Assembly (NCBI GenBank): GCA_020002185.1
Contig: CM034531.1
Coordinates: forward strand, 89,802,288-89,866,287
Direction of reading: 5' to 3'
DNA from: Paraescarpia echinospica
Taxonomy: Eukaryota; Annelida; Polychaeta; Sabellida; Siboglinidae
Length of the DNA stretch: 64,000 bases
The notes beneath the pieces were generated by a model that was not told the DNA's origin, made no database searches, and was given only the letters and a program-made list of their open reading frames with translations. Positions 10,600 to 21,829 of this stretch are shown here, piece by piece (the first letter of the stretch is position 1; the number at the start of each line of letters is the position of its first letter). A program made the position numbers and the translations under genes.

Positions 10600-11280
10600 T
10601 ATCTACTTCATTTTGAAGAAAAATTTCGGGATAAAAAACAAATTACAGTATGTGACCGCCGTCGACTGCTGCCTGGCTCTTTTTCTTTTTTTATTCGTAT
10701 GTATAATTCATATAAAACTGAAGTGACAACGCCACAACAAAATTAACAAAGCTAAAATAAATCGATAAACTAAAAACAAAAATATCAGAGGGATTCTTAA
10801 TGACAGAAGATCTAAATGAGTATTTTAAATCGGTGTTTACCAGAGAAGATATTAGTTCACTTCCAGTAGCAGAGGCTAAGTTCAAGGGGGCAGAATCAGA
10901 CTATTTAGGACATTTAATTGTAACCCTGGAAATGGTAGCTAAGATAATAAGGGCTATGAAGGATAATACATCACCTGGAGTGGATGGGATTCCGCCCAAA
11001 CTACTATTGGAAATTGTAGAAAAAATTAGCGTACCGCTTGCAACAGTTTTCAATTTGTCGTTAGAAGAGGGAGTTGCTTTTTGTTACTTGAACCATTATT
11101 ATCTATTTCATTTAGAAAAAAAACTTCGGGATCAAAACCAAATTTCAGTATATGACCGACGTCCATTGTTGCCTGGCTCTTTCGCTGCATTTTTTTTCTT
11201 TTCTCTTAAGTATAATTCATATAAGACTGAAGTGACAACGCCATGACACAATTAACAAAGCGAAAATAAACCGATAAAAT
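10600..11280. repeat. Direct repeat pair flanking a LINE piece
   Basis: About 190 bp at 10600-10790 recur at 11099-11280 (shared landmarks: TTCGGGAT, CCTGGCTCTTT, AATTCATATAA.ACTGAAGTGACAACGCCA). Between them lies the CR1 fragment at 10796-11080. This may be an old tandem duplication that a LINE piece entered, or a composite repeat. It lies directly upstream of the glutamine-synthetase-like gene. Confidence 0.7.
10796..11080 (+). mobile_element. CR1-like LINE fragment (start of RT domain)
   Basis: The plus frame reads EDLNEYFKSVFT, then VAKIIRAMKDN, SPGVDGIPPKLL and SVPLATVFNLSLEEG, the N-terminal part of a CR1/Jockey-type reverse transcriptase. The same region is found on the minus strand at 25936-26289, which is the fuller CR1 copy. 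The fragment is truncated on both sides. Confidence 0.85.
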
Positions 11281-11471
11281 ATACGTCAACAACTGTTTCC
11301 TGGCTTTAGCAAAAAAATCAGTGGGCAATAATTGTGCATGTCGCCAGTCGGCTCCACTCGCGCGGCATTTCGCCATGTATCGTGACACACACTAGATGGC
11401 GCAATGCAGAAGTGCACCGGGCCTACGTATCGAGACACAGTCCAAGGTTAAGTGAACAAGCCTGTGACAGA

Positions 11472-14290
11472 ATGGCCGACTCCGAAGATATGCATGCGTT
11501 TACTCTGGCGAAGTGTGATTATGTCCGTTTCACTGTCGCCGACTTCCACGGCATCATGCGTGGCAAGACGGTGCCAGTCAGACACGCCGGCCGAACACTA
11601 CGGGACGGATTGGGGGTATGCTCAGGTAGGCTGACCTACAGTGTACGTCTAATTAGGTAACATATATCCCATATAGCACGCCTACAGCGGGCCGACAGCG
11701 GGCCGAGAGGGGCAAAGTCATTAGAATTTGGAAGTTCAAAACAATAAAATAATACAGTAATATATTATTTAGGAACATCACAAATGTAATCTGCTTCAAA
11801 AAGAGATTGAGTGTCGAGTATCCCATCCAATTATTATAAACTAAAATTAAATACGCAAACAACTCAAATGCGCATAACAAAACACATAATTTAATACAAG
11901 AAAAAGCAAAAAGCAAAGATGCAATTAGTATCCATTGATTCGTGCGGCACATGACAACTCAAATATTTTATGAAAAGGCTGCTTAATTATTATTGTCCAT
12001 AAACTCTATTCTGCTACACCCAGCTGCATTTGTCATCCCGTGCTGTCTAACACCATTCCCGTCAGAGGCAGTCTTGGACTACTTTCGGATGTTCTCCTGA
12101 TGTTGTAGCCAGTGGCAAAGGTGCACTTCATTCTTTCTGACAACATCTGGAATACTAACGTACAAATAATGAATTTCTTCAATGAAGGTACCGCATAGTA
12201 TCTATAAAATGTGTAAAATATTAAACATATTTTGTCTCATAATAAGGTCACATAAAATAATTTTACTTTACTTTTAAAAAATAATTCCCGGTTTCTCATA
12301 AGTACAAACATTTTAAAATAACTTCCACAAAACTTTATTTGAAATATAATTATCCTTTGATTAAATGCAATAATTCTGCGCAAAAAGATAACACTATATT
12401 TCACACCAAACCAAAGGAATGTGCCTATACTTATACGAAATACATTCAGTTGACATCTTAAGACTTTTAAATTGTTAATTGTTGACGATCAGTTGCATTG
12501 ATAGTTGTTACTACCGTCATTAGGATCAACATAGACACATTTACCACAAATCGCACCACACATTTACTTTTTAATAAAGTTCTGATGGGAAACCTGGTTT
12601 ATATAGCCCTAAAATAAAGCAACTTAAATGGCAGAAATTGTGTGGGCCATAAACTGACAGAAGGCACCTAGTGTAAGCACTTTATCTATCACACATTTAC
12701 CCTGTCACACTAACAAACAGGAACACGCAGCACAGGGACAGCTTTTGTTGTTGATGAGACACGTTCAACTTCGTCATATCATCGTCATCCATAGCCTACA
12801 ATCATGACATCAGGTTATTCTGCCCCACATTCTATTTAATGTTTTACGCATAATAACAAGTGTCAACAAAATCAAATATGTGCTTATAAAGTCATGCAAA
12901 AATTATAGTATTTGAATAATCTAAAAATATACAAAGATTTACAACAGAATGTCTAAAAACGTACCTTTTCTCGGAGCTCGATCTGCTTGTACTGTTTCCT
13001 CTAACTGTCAGTAAAAAATGGCGGCACACCGTATTGTCAAATGTCACTACCCTAGTGCTCCAGCAGAGGGAGGCATGAATGAATAATGATGTTGACATCT
13101 GTTCAACAGGTTTTATAGCATTAGGCCCGCGCTCAGACTTTGTTTACATGGACGAGTTAACCGAGGACCGCCTTGGTAACGGGCTACTGCGGCCGATTTG
13201 CGACACTGGCCGGCGACTGCCGTGGGCCGGGGCCGGTCGTCACCGAGTGTTCGAGTACATGTGTGAGATGCACTGGCTGCGGCCGTCTCCGCGCCCCCAA
13301 CTGCAGTGTCCTCGCTACGTCGCTCGTTCACAGCTCGACCGTCTCTCGGCGCTCGGGCTGCGGCTCAAGTCGGGCTTCGAGTTCGAGTTCTACGTCGTCA
13401 ACTCGGCCGGTGAGCCCGTGTTCGACGGGCCAGATATATTCAGCAGTCTGGCGCTAGCGAACATTGAGGCGGATCTGTGCGACTTGGAGAGCCAACTGCT
13501 ACAGAGCGGCGTGGACATCGATAGTTTCAACTGTGAGTATGGGGCGGGACAGTTGGAACTGGTCGGGCGGCCGACTGATGGTGTGCTCTCAGCTGACGAC
13601 GCTGTTGTAACGAAGGAAGGTGTGAAGGAATTCTTTCAGCAGCGCGGTCTTCGTGCAACGTTCATGACGAAGCCACGTATTAACTCGTCTAGTAGCGGTT
13701 TACACTTCAACCATTCCTTGTGGCGCATCGACAGCGGCGAGAACGAGTTCTACGACTCGAGTAGCGACGACAATCTATCCCCGACGGCCCGCTACTGGCT
13801 GGCGGGGCTCGTGAAGCACGCTGGGGCACTGACGGCTCTGTGCTCACCCACAGTTAACTGCTACCGCCGTCTCCACCAGCCTTGGACGCCTGACACGGCC
13901 AACTGGGGAATCGACGATCGCAACGCTTCGTTCCGAATGAAGAATGTCGACGTCGGTGGCACGTTTGTGGAGAACCGCCTCGCGAGCGCCGGCAGCAACC
14001 CGTACCTTGTTCTCGCTGCGACAGTGGCGGCCGGCATCGACGGCATCCTCAACAAACTCGACTGTCCCCCGCAAGGCGATACGAAGGCGGCGACACTGCC
14101 GACGACGCTGTCGGAATCCCTTCACTGTCTGCAAGTAGACGAGTCGATGGTGGAGCTTCTCGGGCGAGAGTTCGTTGACTGGTTCGTGCGGATAAAGACA
14201 GAGACAGAAGTAGAGAAACTGAGTGACGTCGATGTCAAGAAAGACGACTGTCTGGAGCTCGAGAAACAACTGTATTTTACGTATTTGTAG
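11472..14290 (+). CDS. Glutamine-synthetase-like protein (lengsin/GlnA type), two exons
   Basis: Exon 1 is 11472-11625 (start ATGGCCGAC, donor CAG|GTAGG) and exon 2 is 13110-14290 (acceptor CAACAG, stop TAG), joined in phase 1 to give 444 residues, normal for a class I glutamine synthetase. Visible blocks are VADFHGIMRGKTVP (about 22-35), EFEF (142-145), EYGAGQLE (194-201), SGLHFNHS (247-254), PTVNCYRRL (298-306), NWGIDDRN (316-323) and ENRLASAGSNPYL (339-351). Class I enzymes make glutamine from glutamate, ammonia and ATP; animal lengsin is a lens-type relative reported to lack activity. Key glutamates and the histidine block are present, but several contacts differ from bacterial GlnA, so activity is open. 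Exon 2 is much more GC-rich than the surroundings. Decayed partial copies follow downstream. Confidence 0.9.
11626..13109 (+). other. Intron of the glutamine-synthetase-like gene
   Basis: AT-rich intron with consensus ends. Near its 3' end, at about 12967-13030, the minus strand has a possible donor (AAAAG|GTACGT) and the plus strand an AAAATGGCGGC motif like a YY1 site. This could be a promoter region of an antisense transcript, but nothing more supports it. Confidence 0.8.
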
Positions 14291-14327
14291 ACTCTGATCA
14301 ACTAGTAGTTTGTTTGTGCAAGTTTAC

Positions 14328-14455
14328 TACGTTTTGACTGCTCTCAGCAATCTTCATCAGACGGCTACCGCTAGAAAAGACTATATGCAGAATGAAGAAT
14401 GACTATACCGTGTCAACATCTAGCGGTAGCCGTCTGATATAGACTCCCAACATAT
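14328..14455. repeat. Hairpin element with decayed hammerhead-like core, copy 1
   Basis: Perfect 19-bp inverted repeats (14357-14375 and 14419-14437) enclose about 43 bases. On the minus strand the left arm reads CTGATGA (14354-14360), then a 7-bp hairpin GATTGCT-GAG-AGCAGTC with one G-U pair, then AAAAC. A hammerhead ribozyme needs CUGANGA, stem II, then GAAA; here only the first G of GAAA is changed. A related element at 24133-24262 keeps GAAAC. Both follow the 3' end of a glutamine-synthetase-like exon, so they belong to the duplicated locus. Confidence 0.6.
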
Positions 14456-14471
14456 GAATTCGTCTATTTTT

Positions 14472-14537
14472 ATGGCGAAGTGATGCCAGTCAGTCACGCC
14501 GGCCGAATTCTATAGGACGGATTGGGGATATACGCAG
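14472..14537 (+). pseudogene. Remnant of glutamine-synthetase-like exon 1
   Basis: The 3' half of exon 1 is recognisable (GGCGAAG, CAGTCACGCCGGCCGAA, GGACGGATTGGGG) and ends in GCAG|GTAC where the intact gene has TCAG|GTAGG. The start is missing and an early codon change gives a stop. It is a decayed duplicate. Confidence 0.75.
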
Positions 14538-15116
14538 GTACAGTTGTACAGTCTGCGTGTAGTTGGATTACATTACATAACCATATTATGTTAACATTAT
14601 ATTATGTAATCACATAGGACCTATTAGTTAGGAGAATGTTGGGACCCATGACCATAGGGGAGCCTTGATTCACCCCCATAACTTTGTTAATACTTACGAG
14701 ACGTTTAAGTTTTCGATTTCTCTGGATGCAGTTCGTGCTACTTAAGACTTCACCGCAATTTGACAAATTACGGATGACTAACGACGCGCAAAACCACGAC
14801 TGCATGTGTTTTAATCAATAAAATAGGTTTATTTTAAAATATTTCGTTTTTGTTTTCTCCTTTTTAGAACTAGATAAATGCAATGTTGTTGCTAATGCTA
14901 TAATGGCATATGGAGGCGCTGTCTACATGTAACGTAATGAGGTAGGTCTACTAGGTGACGGCGTAAGGCAAGGGACGAGATCACTATACCTTTCTAGGAC
15001 ATGTATTAAATTTCGTTGGGGCGATGGCTCAAGCCCCCTCTCCCCCGTTCTGAAGCCTATGTTGTTAGAACGAAACAGCACAGGGAACGTTTCCCTGGAC
15101 CTGACAGACATCCTTC

Positions 15117-15174
15117 GGAAGGAAGATGTGAAGGAATTCGTTCAGCAGTGCGGTCTTCGTGCAACGTTCATGAC
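15117..15174 (+). pseudogene. Remnant of glutamine-synthetase-like exon 2, internal
   Basis: Nearly identical to part of the intact exon 2 (VKEFFQQRGLRATFM region, about 13619-13671); here it reads VKEFVQQCGLRATFM. Sequence on either side does not continue the gene. It lies upstream of another exon 1 copy at 15431, so it belongs to a separate decayed copy. Confidence 0.8.
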
Positions 15175-15430
15175 ACATGTCACTTTTGTTAAAAAGGACA
15201 AATATCATGGAACAAATACGCAATATTATATTAGCATCATTTCAACTCACTAACCGTATATTAAATATACGTTAGAGGGCGACAATTTATTTTAATTAGA
15301 CGGAACATTACACCTTACTCACCAGATGACGCAAATCAGAAGTGCACTGGGCCTGCATATCGAGACTTAATTGACAACGTGCCAGAATGTTAGGACAGGA
15401 CCAAGGTTTGGTAAATAAACCAGCGACAGA

Positions 15431-15587
15431 ATGGCCGACTCGCAACAGACGAATGCGTTTACTCTGACGGCGAAGTGCGATTATGTCCGTTCTACTGTCG
15501 CCGACTTCCACGGCATCCAACGTGGCTAGACGGTGCCACTCAGACACGCCGGCAGGATACTGCAGGACGGATTGGGGGCATACTCAG
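15431..15587 (+). pseudogene. Decayed copy of glutamine-synthetase-like exon 1
   Basis: Starts with ATGGCCGACTC and keeps the full exon length plus one codon and the donor CTCAG|GTAGG. An in-frame TAG at 15527-15529 replaces the K codon of the RGKTVP block, so it cannot make the protein. Its upstream flank (15318-15430) also matches the intact gene's promoter side (11384-11471), so the promoter region was duplicated too. Confidence 0.85.
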
Positions 15588-16109
15588 GTAGGTAAATGTA
15601 CAGTCTACGTGTAATTAAGTAACCACGACGTAGGCCTACCACGTGCATAAGTAAAGCGTCTGAGTTGCTACTTTAGATGAGTGGTGGCGTCCACCCCTCC
15701 GTCCGTCAAGTCGTATGTTCGCCTCTGGTATGGGTGGAAAACTGGAAATACAAAGACAGTGCTCACTGGCGTCTGATACTTGCACCCCCGTGAGGCTATC
15801 TAAAACCACATTGATACTTTAACTATTGACTGGTTAATCCTACCTCCAGTTCCACCACCGAAAATATCGGGAGGGGGTTCCACCCAGTTCAGACGACCAT
15901 CGGAAGGGAGACGGAGCCACGTGATAGTGATAAAGCGAAAGAATATAACTGCATGAATTCGTATTATATATTCTAATCTATAATTAAATTCTGTTTGCGT
16001 ATGGGAATATATGGGTTCATCTCTGTTCTATAGCAAATCTAGAGAACGGATTTAATTCCGTTCTATGAAGGATTTTGCTTACAAGAACAATACTTATTGT
16101 TGTAGTTTA

Positions 16110-16190
16110 TGTTCAACGGGTGTTCTTGCTTTGGGACCTCATTTGTTTCCCTGGCCGAGTTAACCGACGACCCCCCTGTTAACGGGCTAC
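16110..16190 (+). pseudogene. Remnant of the start of glutamine-synthetase-like exon 2
   Basis: GTTCAACGG replaces the GTTCAACAG acceptor, so the splice AG is lost; the following codons (DELTEDRLGNGLL region) are recognisable as GAGTTAACCGACGAC and GTTAACGGGCTAC. The copy is cut at 16190 by a LINE tail. The matching C-terminal end is found 7.5 kb away at 23676. Confidence 0.75.
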
Positions 16191-16270
16191 AATTCAATTC
16201 AAATACCTTTATTGTCCCTCATGGGGAAATTCTCTTGTGGTGTTCGCTATTAAGAAAGCAATAAATAAAT
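16191..16270 (-). mobile_element. LINE 3' tail (AATTCAATTC type)
   Basis: Read on the minus strand it ends GGACAATAAAGGTATTTG followed by AATTGAATTG, the familiar 3' end of L2/Rex-type LINEs. It breaks the decayed exon 2 exactly at 16190/16191. How far the 5' side extends toward 16480 is unclear. Confidence 0.6.
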
Positions 16271-16744
16271 AAACGTGTGTAACTGATAACACTGACCACA
16301 CAGACATACATCATCGATCTATAGATAAATACCCAATACTAAGAATCACCAATCAGTATAAGTCACAACCATCAATAGCTGGGGAAATAAGATATACACC
16401 GCAAGTAGCCCTCACACACACGAGATAAGTGAGCGGGGATCAGGTACACCGGTGTAGATGATAATGGTGTCGCTGCAACGCGGATTTGACGTCATTATAA
16501 TATGTATTACATCCAACTGCCAGTAGGCATAGATCGCTAAACCACGTTAACCAAACCACTAACTGCTTTTACACGAAATGTTTGGTTTGGGAATTGTAAA
16601 ATCTAGCGCAGGGATGTAATACTCTCCGCAGTAACATCACATATATTCCACCTGTCTACTGCGAAACAACTAAAATGAAGAATTATCCGACTATGCAACG
16701 AAAACACACAACACACAATTATAGAAGTAGACTCCATCTATATT

Positions 16745-16890
16745 AATTGTAGAACCCGGGTTCGAATCCTATGCTGCCGTGTCGACTCTCGGGCAAGTCG
16801 TTCACTCTACGTTGCTCTAGTTCCCTCAGCTGCATGAATGAGTAGCTGGCTATAGACAGTGATGCACACACCCCCCACACAGAGACACAC
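16745..16890 (+). mobile_element. tRNA-derived SINE-like fragment
   Basis: An exact polymerase III B box, GGTTCGAATCC, lies at 16759-16769. It is followed by the CGGGCAAGTCGTTCA and CCCTCAGCTGCATGAATGAG stretch common to invertebrate tRNA-type SINEs. I do not see a clear A box upstream, so it is 5'-truncated. A long CA tract follows directly. Confidence 0.6.
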
Positions 16891-17010
<120 letters not shown>

Positions 17011-17099
17011 GCAGATGGTAACAAATTGTAACAGTGATTTAGGGGGTGGTCGGGATTCAGATAAATCTGCCTTCCCTTCCTCATTGCCCTCCGCCTGTA

Positions 17100-17889
17100 C
17101 AGGTCGTCAACACTGGTAAGTTCCTCTCCGATCACCTTGCTGCGGAGTCTGATGACGCGACACAGGATATTCTGATTAGTGACACTTAATCCACCATGCC
17201 ACGCCAGGAAGCCAAATATTACAGTATTCTCAATGTAACAGCCATAGAAGGTCCTCAAAACATGAGTGCTCACCCCGAGGGATATGAGTTTACGCAGAAA
17301 ATAAAGCTACTGTTGGCATTTCTTGATGTCCAAAGCTGTGTTTGTAAATACGAAACGGCGTTTCGTATTTGGAAAATATGTGTTTTATGATTCTTGTCGC
17401 AAGTAATAGACGCTGTTTTCACGTGGTTGACGCTAGACTGTATATGTTGTACTATGCATTTTAATTCATAACAGTGAACACGAACGTATAGCAAGGCCTA
17501 CAGTACCCTGTTTACACTGCGTTGCATGTGCAAAGGGTCAACGGTACACGGAAGAAATCGAAGTTGCGTAGCTGTCAGTGTCATCAAATCTAGAATGTAG
17601 CCCTAAGGTAGTTCTACGGAATGGATACTTCTACACCAACATGTGACAGTCATGTAAATTAATTCGCTCGTAAATTATGTTATTTTAATTATGCTTAATT
17701 TATTACTTAAAAAAAAAAAATAGTCTTATTGAATACAGTTTTGCACATTGCATATATAATGTTAAACATATTTATAATATATATGCATTAAGCACAGGGC
17801 ATATGATTGGGGAAAGTAATCTAATTAAATATTTATTGCCGCTTTATATTGGAAATTGATTTCAAATAAACAACATGTTAAACTTATAA
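17100..17889. other. No gene seen
   Basis: AT-rich, no domain recognised. Short frames on both strands have no support. Confidence 0.4.
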
Positions 17890-17896
17890 TATACAG

Positions 17897-18157
17897 TTGT
17901 GGATGCAGAACGACTCCTGTCCCATGAAGTTGCATCCTTCTTGGAAGAAAACAATTACACCCGACGGGCGTGGACTCTCAGAGGAACAAATATGTCGATA
18001 CAACCTCGCTATGCTGGACTATTTGGTGAAGGACTGGATGCCATGGATCGACCATGACAACCGTGACTACAGCCTTATTGACATCAACATTCAACTGCAA
18101 CTACAGTGGAACCTCGATATTAAGGTCATCCTTGGGAATGGGCAAAAGGTAACCTGA
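17897..18157 (+). CDS. Unrecognised open frame, possible exon
   Basis: An 86-codon frame with non-repetitive composition (PSWKKTITPDGRGL, YLVKDWMPWIDHDN) and higher GC than the AT-rich surroundings. The phrase GGGCAAAAG|GTAACC at its end is a good splice donor, so it may be an exon ending at about 18148. I do not recognise the protein, and a second frame is also open across its first half. It could be a captured or decayed gene piece. Confidence 0.3.
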   Translation: MWMQNDSCPMKLHPSWKKTITPDGRGLSEEQICRYNLAMLDYLVKDWMPWIDHDNRDYSLIDINIQLQLQWNLDIKVILGNGQKVT

Positions 18158-19688
18158 ATGACGAGGTGACAATGTTAGCGAGACTAATTTCCTATACTTT
18201 ACTGTTATAAAAATAATGTTGGACTATCCTACGTTGAGTTTAATTGCGAGGTGGCTGTATTATCAAGGTGACCGTATTATGACAAAGCTGTTTAGTAAAA
18301 ACTTTGATATGCACAAATTTGCCATTTAATATTAAAGTATTTCTCGTAATTTTTGGAAACAAAAATTATATGAAAATAAATCTTTCGAAAATTGTGTTAC
18401 AAAATTTCTTCAGCAATTTGATCTGTGATTGGCTGTATGAATTTTAAATACATAATATTTAGTGTTAACATTTAATTGTTTATTTTATGTAGAAAAAAGC
18501 AAATACCATTAGGATGTATTGGTATAATATAATGATGTTAATGGTATATTCATATAAAGTTCATGTTCTATTTTATGAGCGAACTTGTTTGCCCATGTGA
18601 CATTGCTCATTCCCTCTATGAGCATTAAAATGTAATTGAATAATGATGCTTGTTAAAAATCATTATTCATAAACAAACTATACAGAAATTCATGCTAATA
18701 ATTAAAACACTTATTGTTTCTAATTAATGGAACAGACAACCTTGTTTTAGATTGTATTTTGTAATATGACACTATGAATGTACATAAAATTGTAAATTAT
18801 ATTAAACGCTAAAGTGTAAACTTGACTAGCATCAATTCATTTATACATAACAAGTTGGGGATGATTGACAAAACACTGATGTACAATACTACTTACACAT
18901 ATTTTTTTACCATGAGGGATGAGAAAAAATCCCACATGTTTCCTGAGGATAATTCAGTGTAAGCTACGTACTAACGAGTAGAGGGGAGATGAGTTTTGTT
19001 AAATGACATTGTTTCTTAAAGATGCTATCTTGCAGTTATATATTTAACATTCACTATCAGATTCACGATCAGCAACAGTGACAAGGGTATGCTCTGTACG
19101 GTTCACCCTATGTAGTAGGGTATCTTAAAATTGCTAGAAGTAAATTAAAGTGCAAAAGACATGATAAGACACAACAGATTATAAAAGGTAACATATGTAT
19201 TACTAGGGTGTATGAGCATGATAGACAGGAGTGTGAAGGAGGTTAAGAGGAATATGTCAATTGTGTTTCGTATCAAAATTAATATTTTTCTTTACAATGT
19301 TAACATGCCAAACATTCGGAAAAACATGTTCAACTTAAAATCCATATAGGAATTGTATGAAAATTATTTGTATGGGACAAGAATGCTAGTCTCTAATATA
19401 ATCATCATGCGATTTTCTTCCAAACTAGTGTTAATACAGATTGCAAAGTCATAGATATGGTAAATAAATAAGTTAACAAACATCATTACCACATTTCAGA
19501 AAGTAATATGACATGCCCTTAACACTAATAATGTTTCTTTATTTTTTTAATGAAAAGCTGTGTATATAACACATTTAAGCATGTTGTGCCTTTTGTAAAT
19601 TAACTCAGTAATACTGTTATTAATAAATGTTTACAAATTCCTAAATTTGTTATCGTAAATGTTAACAAAATGCATCTGTTAAATAACA
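18158..19688. other. AT-rich stretch without genes
   Basis: Very AT-rich, many stops in all frames, no repeats or genes that I can name. Confidence 0.5.
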
Positions 19689-20430
19689 TTACTGGTGTAT
19701 AAATATTACAAGTTGACCAAAGTGAATGAGCACTACAGTTTTTGATTGTAAGAAAAAGAGGGATCTTTCGGTGGCCATTTCCCAGTTTTCAAAAGGGAGA
19801 CATAAGCTGTCAGCAAATACTTTTCCTGCTGAGGTCGGTATCAAGCAAGAATTTTTAATTTTGTGTGTGGAGCAAAGTTGTTTGTTAAAATACCCTTTGT
19901 GCACTCTAGGCAAATCCAGCACTGGTATATCGACAATAGACGGAGAGACATCAGGTATCTCTACTTTAATAAGACTAGCATTCTTGTCCTTTACATTTTC
20001 TGGCTCTGGTTCCAGAAAGACCGTAAGGTATCCCGTTTTCTCGCCAAACTTACAGACTTTCTGGAGCAGCGGCTGAAAGTGACAAAAAGAACTGCCAGCA
20101 CAACGAACGACTATATTGTAGACATAATTCTCTCCACACTCACACTCCACGTCGGACTCGCCATCTCTGTCCGAATGGTCATGGGACAGGTTGCTAGGAC
20201 CTGGTTCACATGTACTCGACGACTCAACAGAAAAGTCAAATAATATGCTTGTTCCTATCTCGAAACAGTTGCATCGAGTCTTAACGTAAAAAAGGAGCTC
20301 CACGAATTATATATAAATCGGATGGAAGACTTGTTGAAGCAGCTACCCATGGTTCTGCTGCAGATGGGATCACCTCCATTGCTGCAACCAGTTGCGCTTC
20401 CATCATCTGGCCATCGTTTTTCCACTGCAA
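19689..20430 (-). CDS. Unrecognised minus-strand open frames, possible 3' exons
   Basis: A 204-codon frame (20303 to 19689) contains an acidic serine-rich part (HDHSDRDGESDVECECG), a short Cys-rich stretch and a proline-rich part (VEIPDVSPSIVDIPVLDLP). Just upstream on the same strand, after TTTTATTGCAG at about 20428, another frame reads WKNDGQMMEAQLVAAMEVIP and stops near 20281. The two frames overlap in different phases and cannot both be translated as drawn. No family recognised; either could be a real last exon. The 51-bp minisatellite begins immediately upstream. Confidence 0.3.
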
Positions 20431-20479
20431 TAAAAAATATGCCATACCAAAAACGACATAATTGTTGATTTTTATGGTC

Positions 20480-21790
20480 ATTGACAGTGATCATGTACTG
20501 CCTTACACGCACTGCAATGTGTCGTCACCAATTAACAATGGTAATTGATTGTCATTCACCTACTACAATGTTTTGTCACCAACTGACAGTGATAATGTAC
20601 TGCCATACGTCCACTGCATTGTGTTGTAACCAACTGGCAGCGATAATTTACTGTCGTACATCCACTGCAATGTGTTGTCACCAACTGATAATGATAATGT
20701 ACTGTCATACGTCCACTGCAATGTTTTGTCACCAACTAACAGTGATAATGTACTGTTATACGTCCACTGCAATGTGTCGTCACCAATTGACAATGGTAAT
20801 TTATTGTCATTCACCTAATCCAATGTGTTGTCACCAACTGATAGTGATAATGTACTGTCATACGTCCACTGCAATGTTTTGTCACCAACTAACAGTGATA
20901 ATGTACTGTCATACGTCCACTGCAATGTGTTGTCACCATCTGACAGTGTTAATTTACTGTCATACGTCCACTGCAATGTGTTGTCACCAACTGACAGGGA
21001 TAATGCACTTTCATACGTCTACTGCAATGTGTTGTCACCAACTGACAGGGATAATGTACTGTCATATATCTACTGCAATGTGTTGTCGCGAACAGACAGG
21101 GATAATATACTGTCGTACGTCCACTGCAATGTGTTGTCACCAACAGACAGGGATAATGTACTGTCATACATCTACTGCAATGTGTTGTCGCCAACAGACA
21201 GGGATAATATACTGTCATACGTCCACTGCAATGTGTTGTCACCAACAGACAGGGATAATGTACTGCCATATGCCCACTGCAATGTATTGTTGCCAACAGA
21301 CAGGGATAATGTACTGTCATATATATATATACTGCAATGTGTTGTCACCAACAGACAGGGATACAATACTGTCATACGTCCATTGCAATGTGCTGTCACC
21401 AACAGACAGGGATAATGTACTGTCATACATCTACACATCTACTGCAATGTGTTGTCGCCAACAGACAGGGATAATATACTGTCATACGTCCACTGCAATG
21501 TGTTGTCACCAACAGTCAGGGATAATGTACTGTCATATGCCCACTGCAATGTATTGTCGCCAACAGACAGGCATAATGTACTGTCATATATATATATATA
21601 TACAGCAATGTGTCGTCACCAACAGACAGGAATAATGTATTGTCATATGTCCACTGCAATGTGTTGTCACCAAAAGACAGGGATAATGTACTGTCATATG
21701 CCCACTGCAATGTGTTGTCGCCGACAGACAGGGATAATGTACTCTCATACATCTACTGCAATGTGTTATCACCAATTGAAGTAGAAATAA
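20480..21790. repeat. 51-bp minisatellite, about 25 units
   Basis: Units such as TCCACTGCAATGTGTTGTCA with a spaced GATAATGTACTGTCATACG repeat every 51 bp (for example 20661 and 20712). Because 51 is a multiple of three and the unit lacks stops in several frames, frames of up to 384 codons remain open on both strands. Three sub-types alternate in the right half (ACGTCCAC, ACATCTAC and ATGCCCAC junctions), hinting at higher-order units. Two or three units contain TA-dinucleotide expansions (near 21320 and 21590). Confidence 0.95.
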
Positions 21791-21829
21791 TTACGATAAA
21801 TTATTTATTGTCTTTCATCTTCTGATATG

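Noticed and set aside
13113..14269. Antisense and out-of-frame ORFs over the glutamine-synthetase-like exon
   Set aside because: GC-rich coding sequence leaves few stops in other frames; only the plus frame has family motifs.
20481..21635. 384-codon plus-strand ORF
   Set aside because: The frame is kept open by a 51-bp tandem repeat without stops; antisense frames are open for the same reason. No start context or domain.
20480..21790. CRISPR-like array
   Set aside because: Units are contiguous 51-bp minisatellite copies without unique spacers, in a eukaryotic genome.
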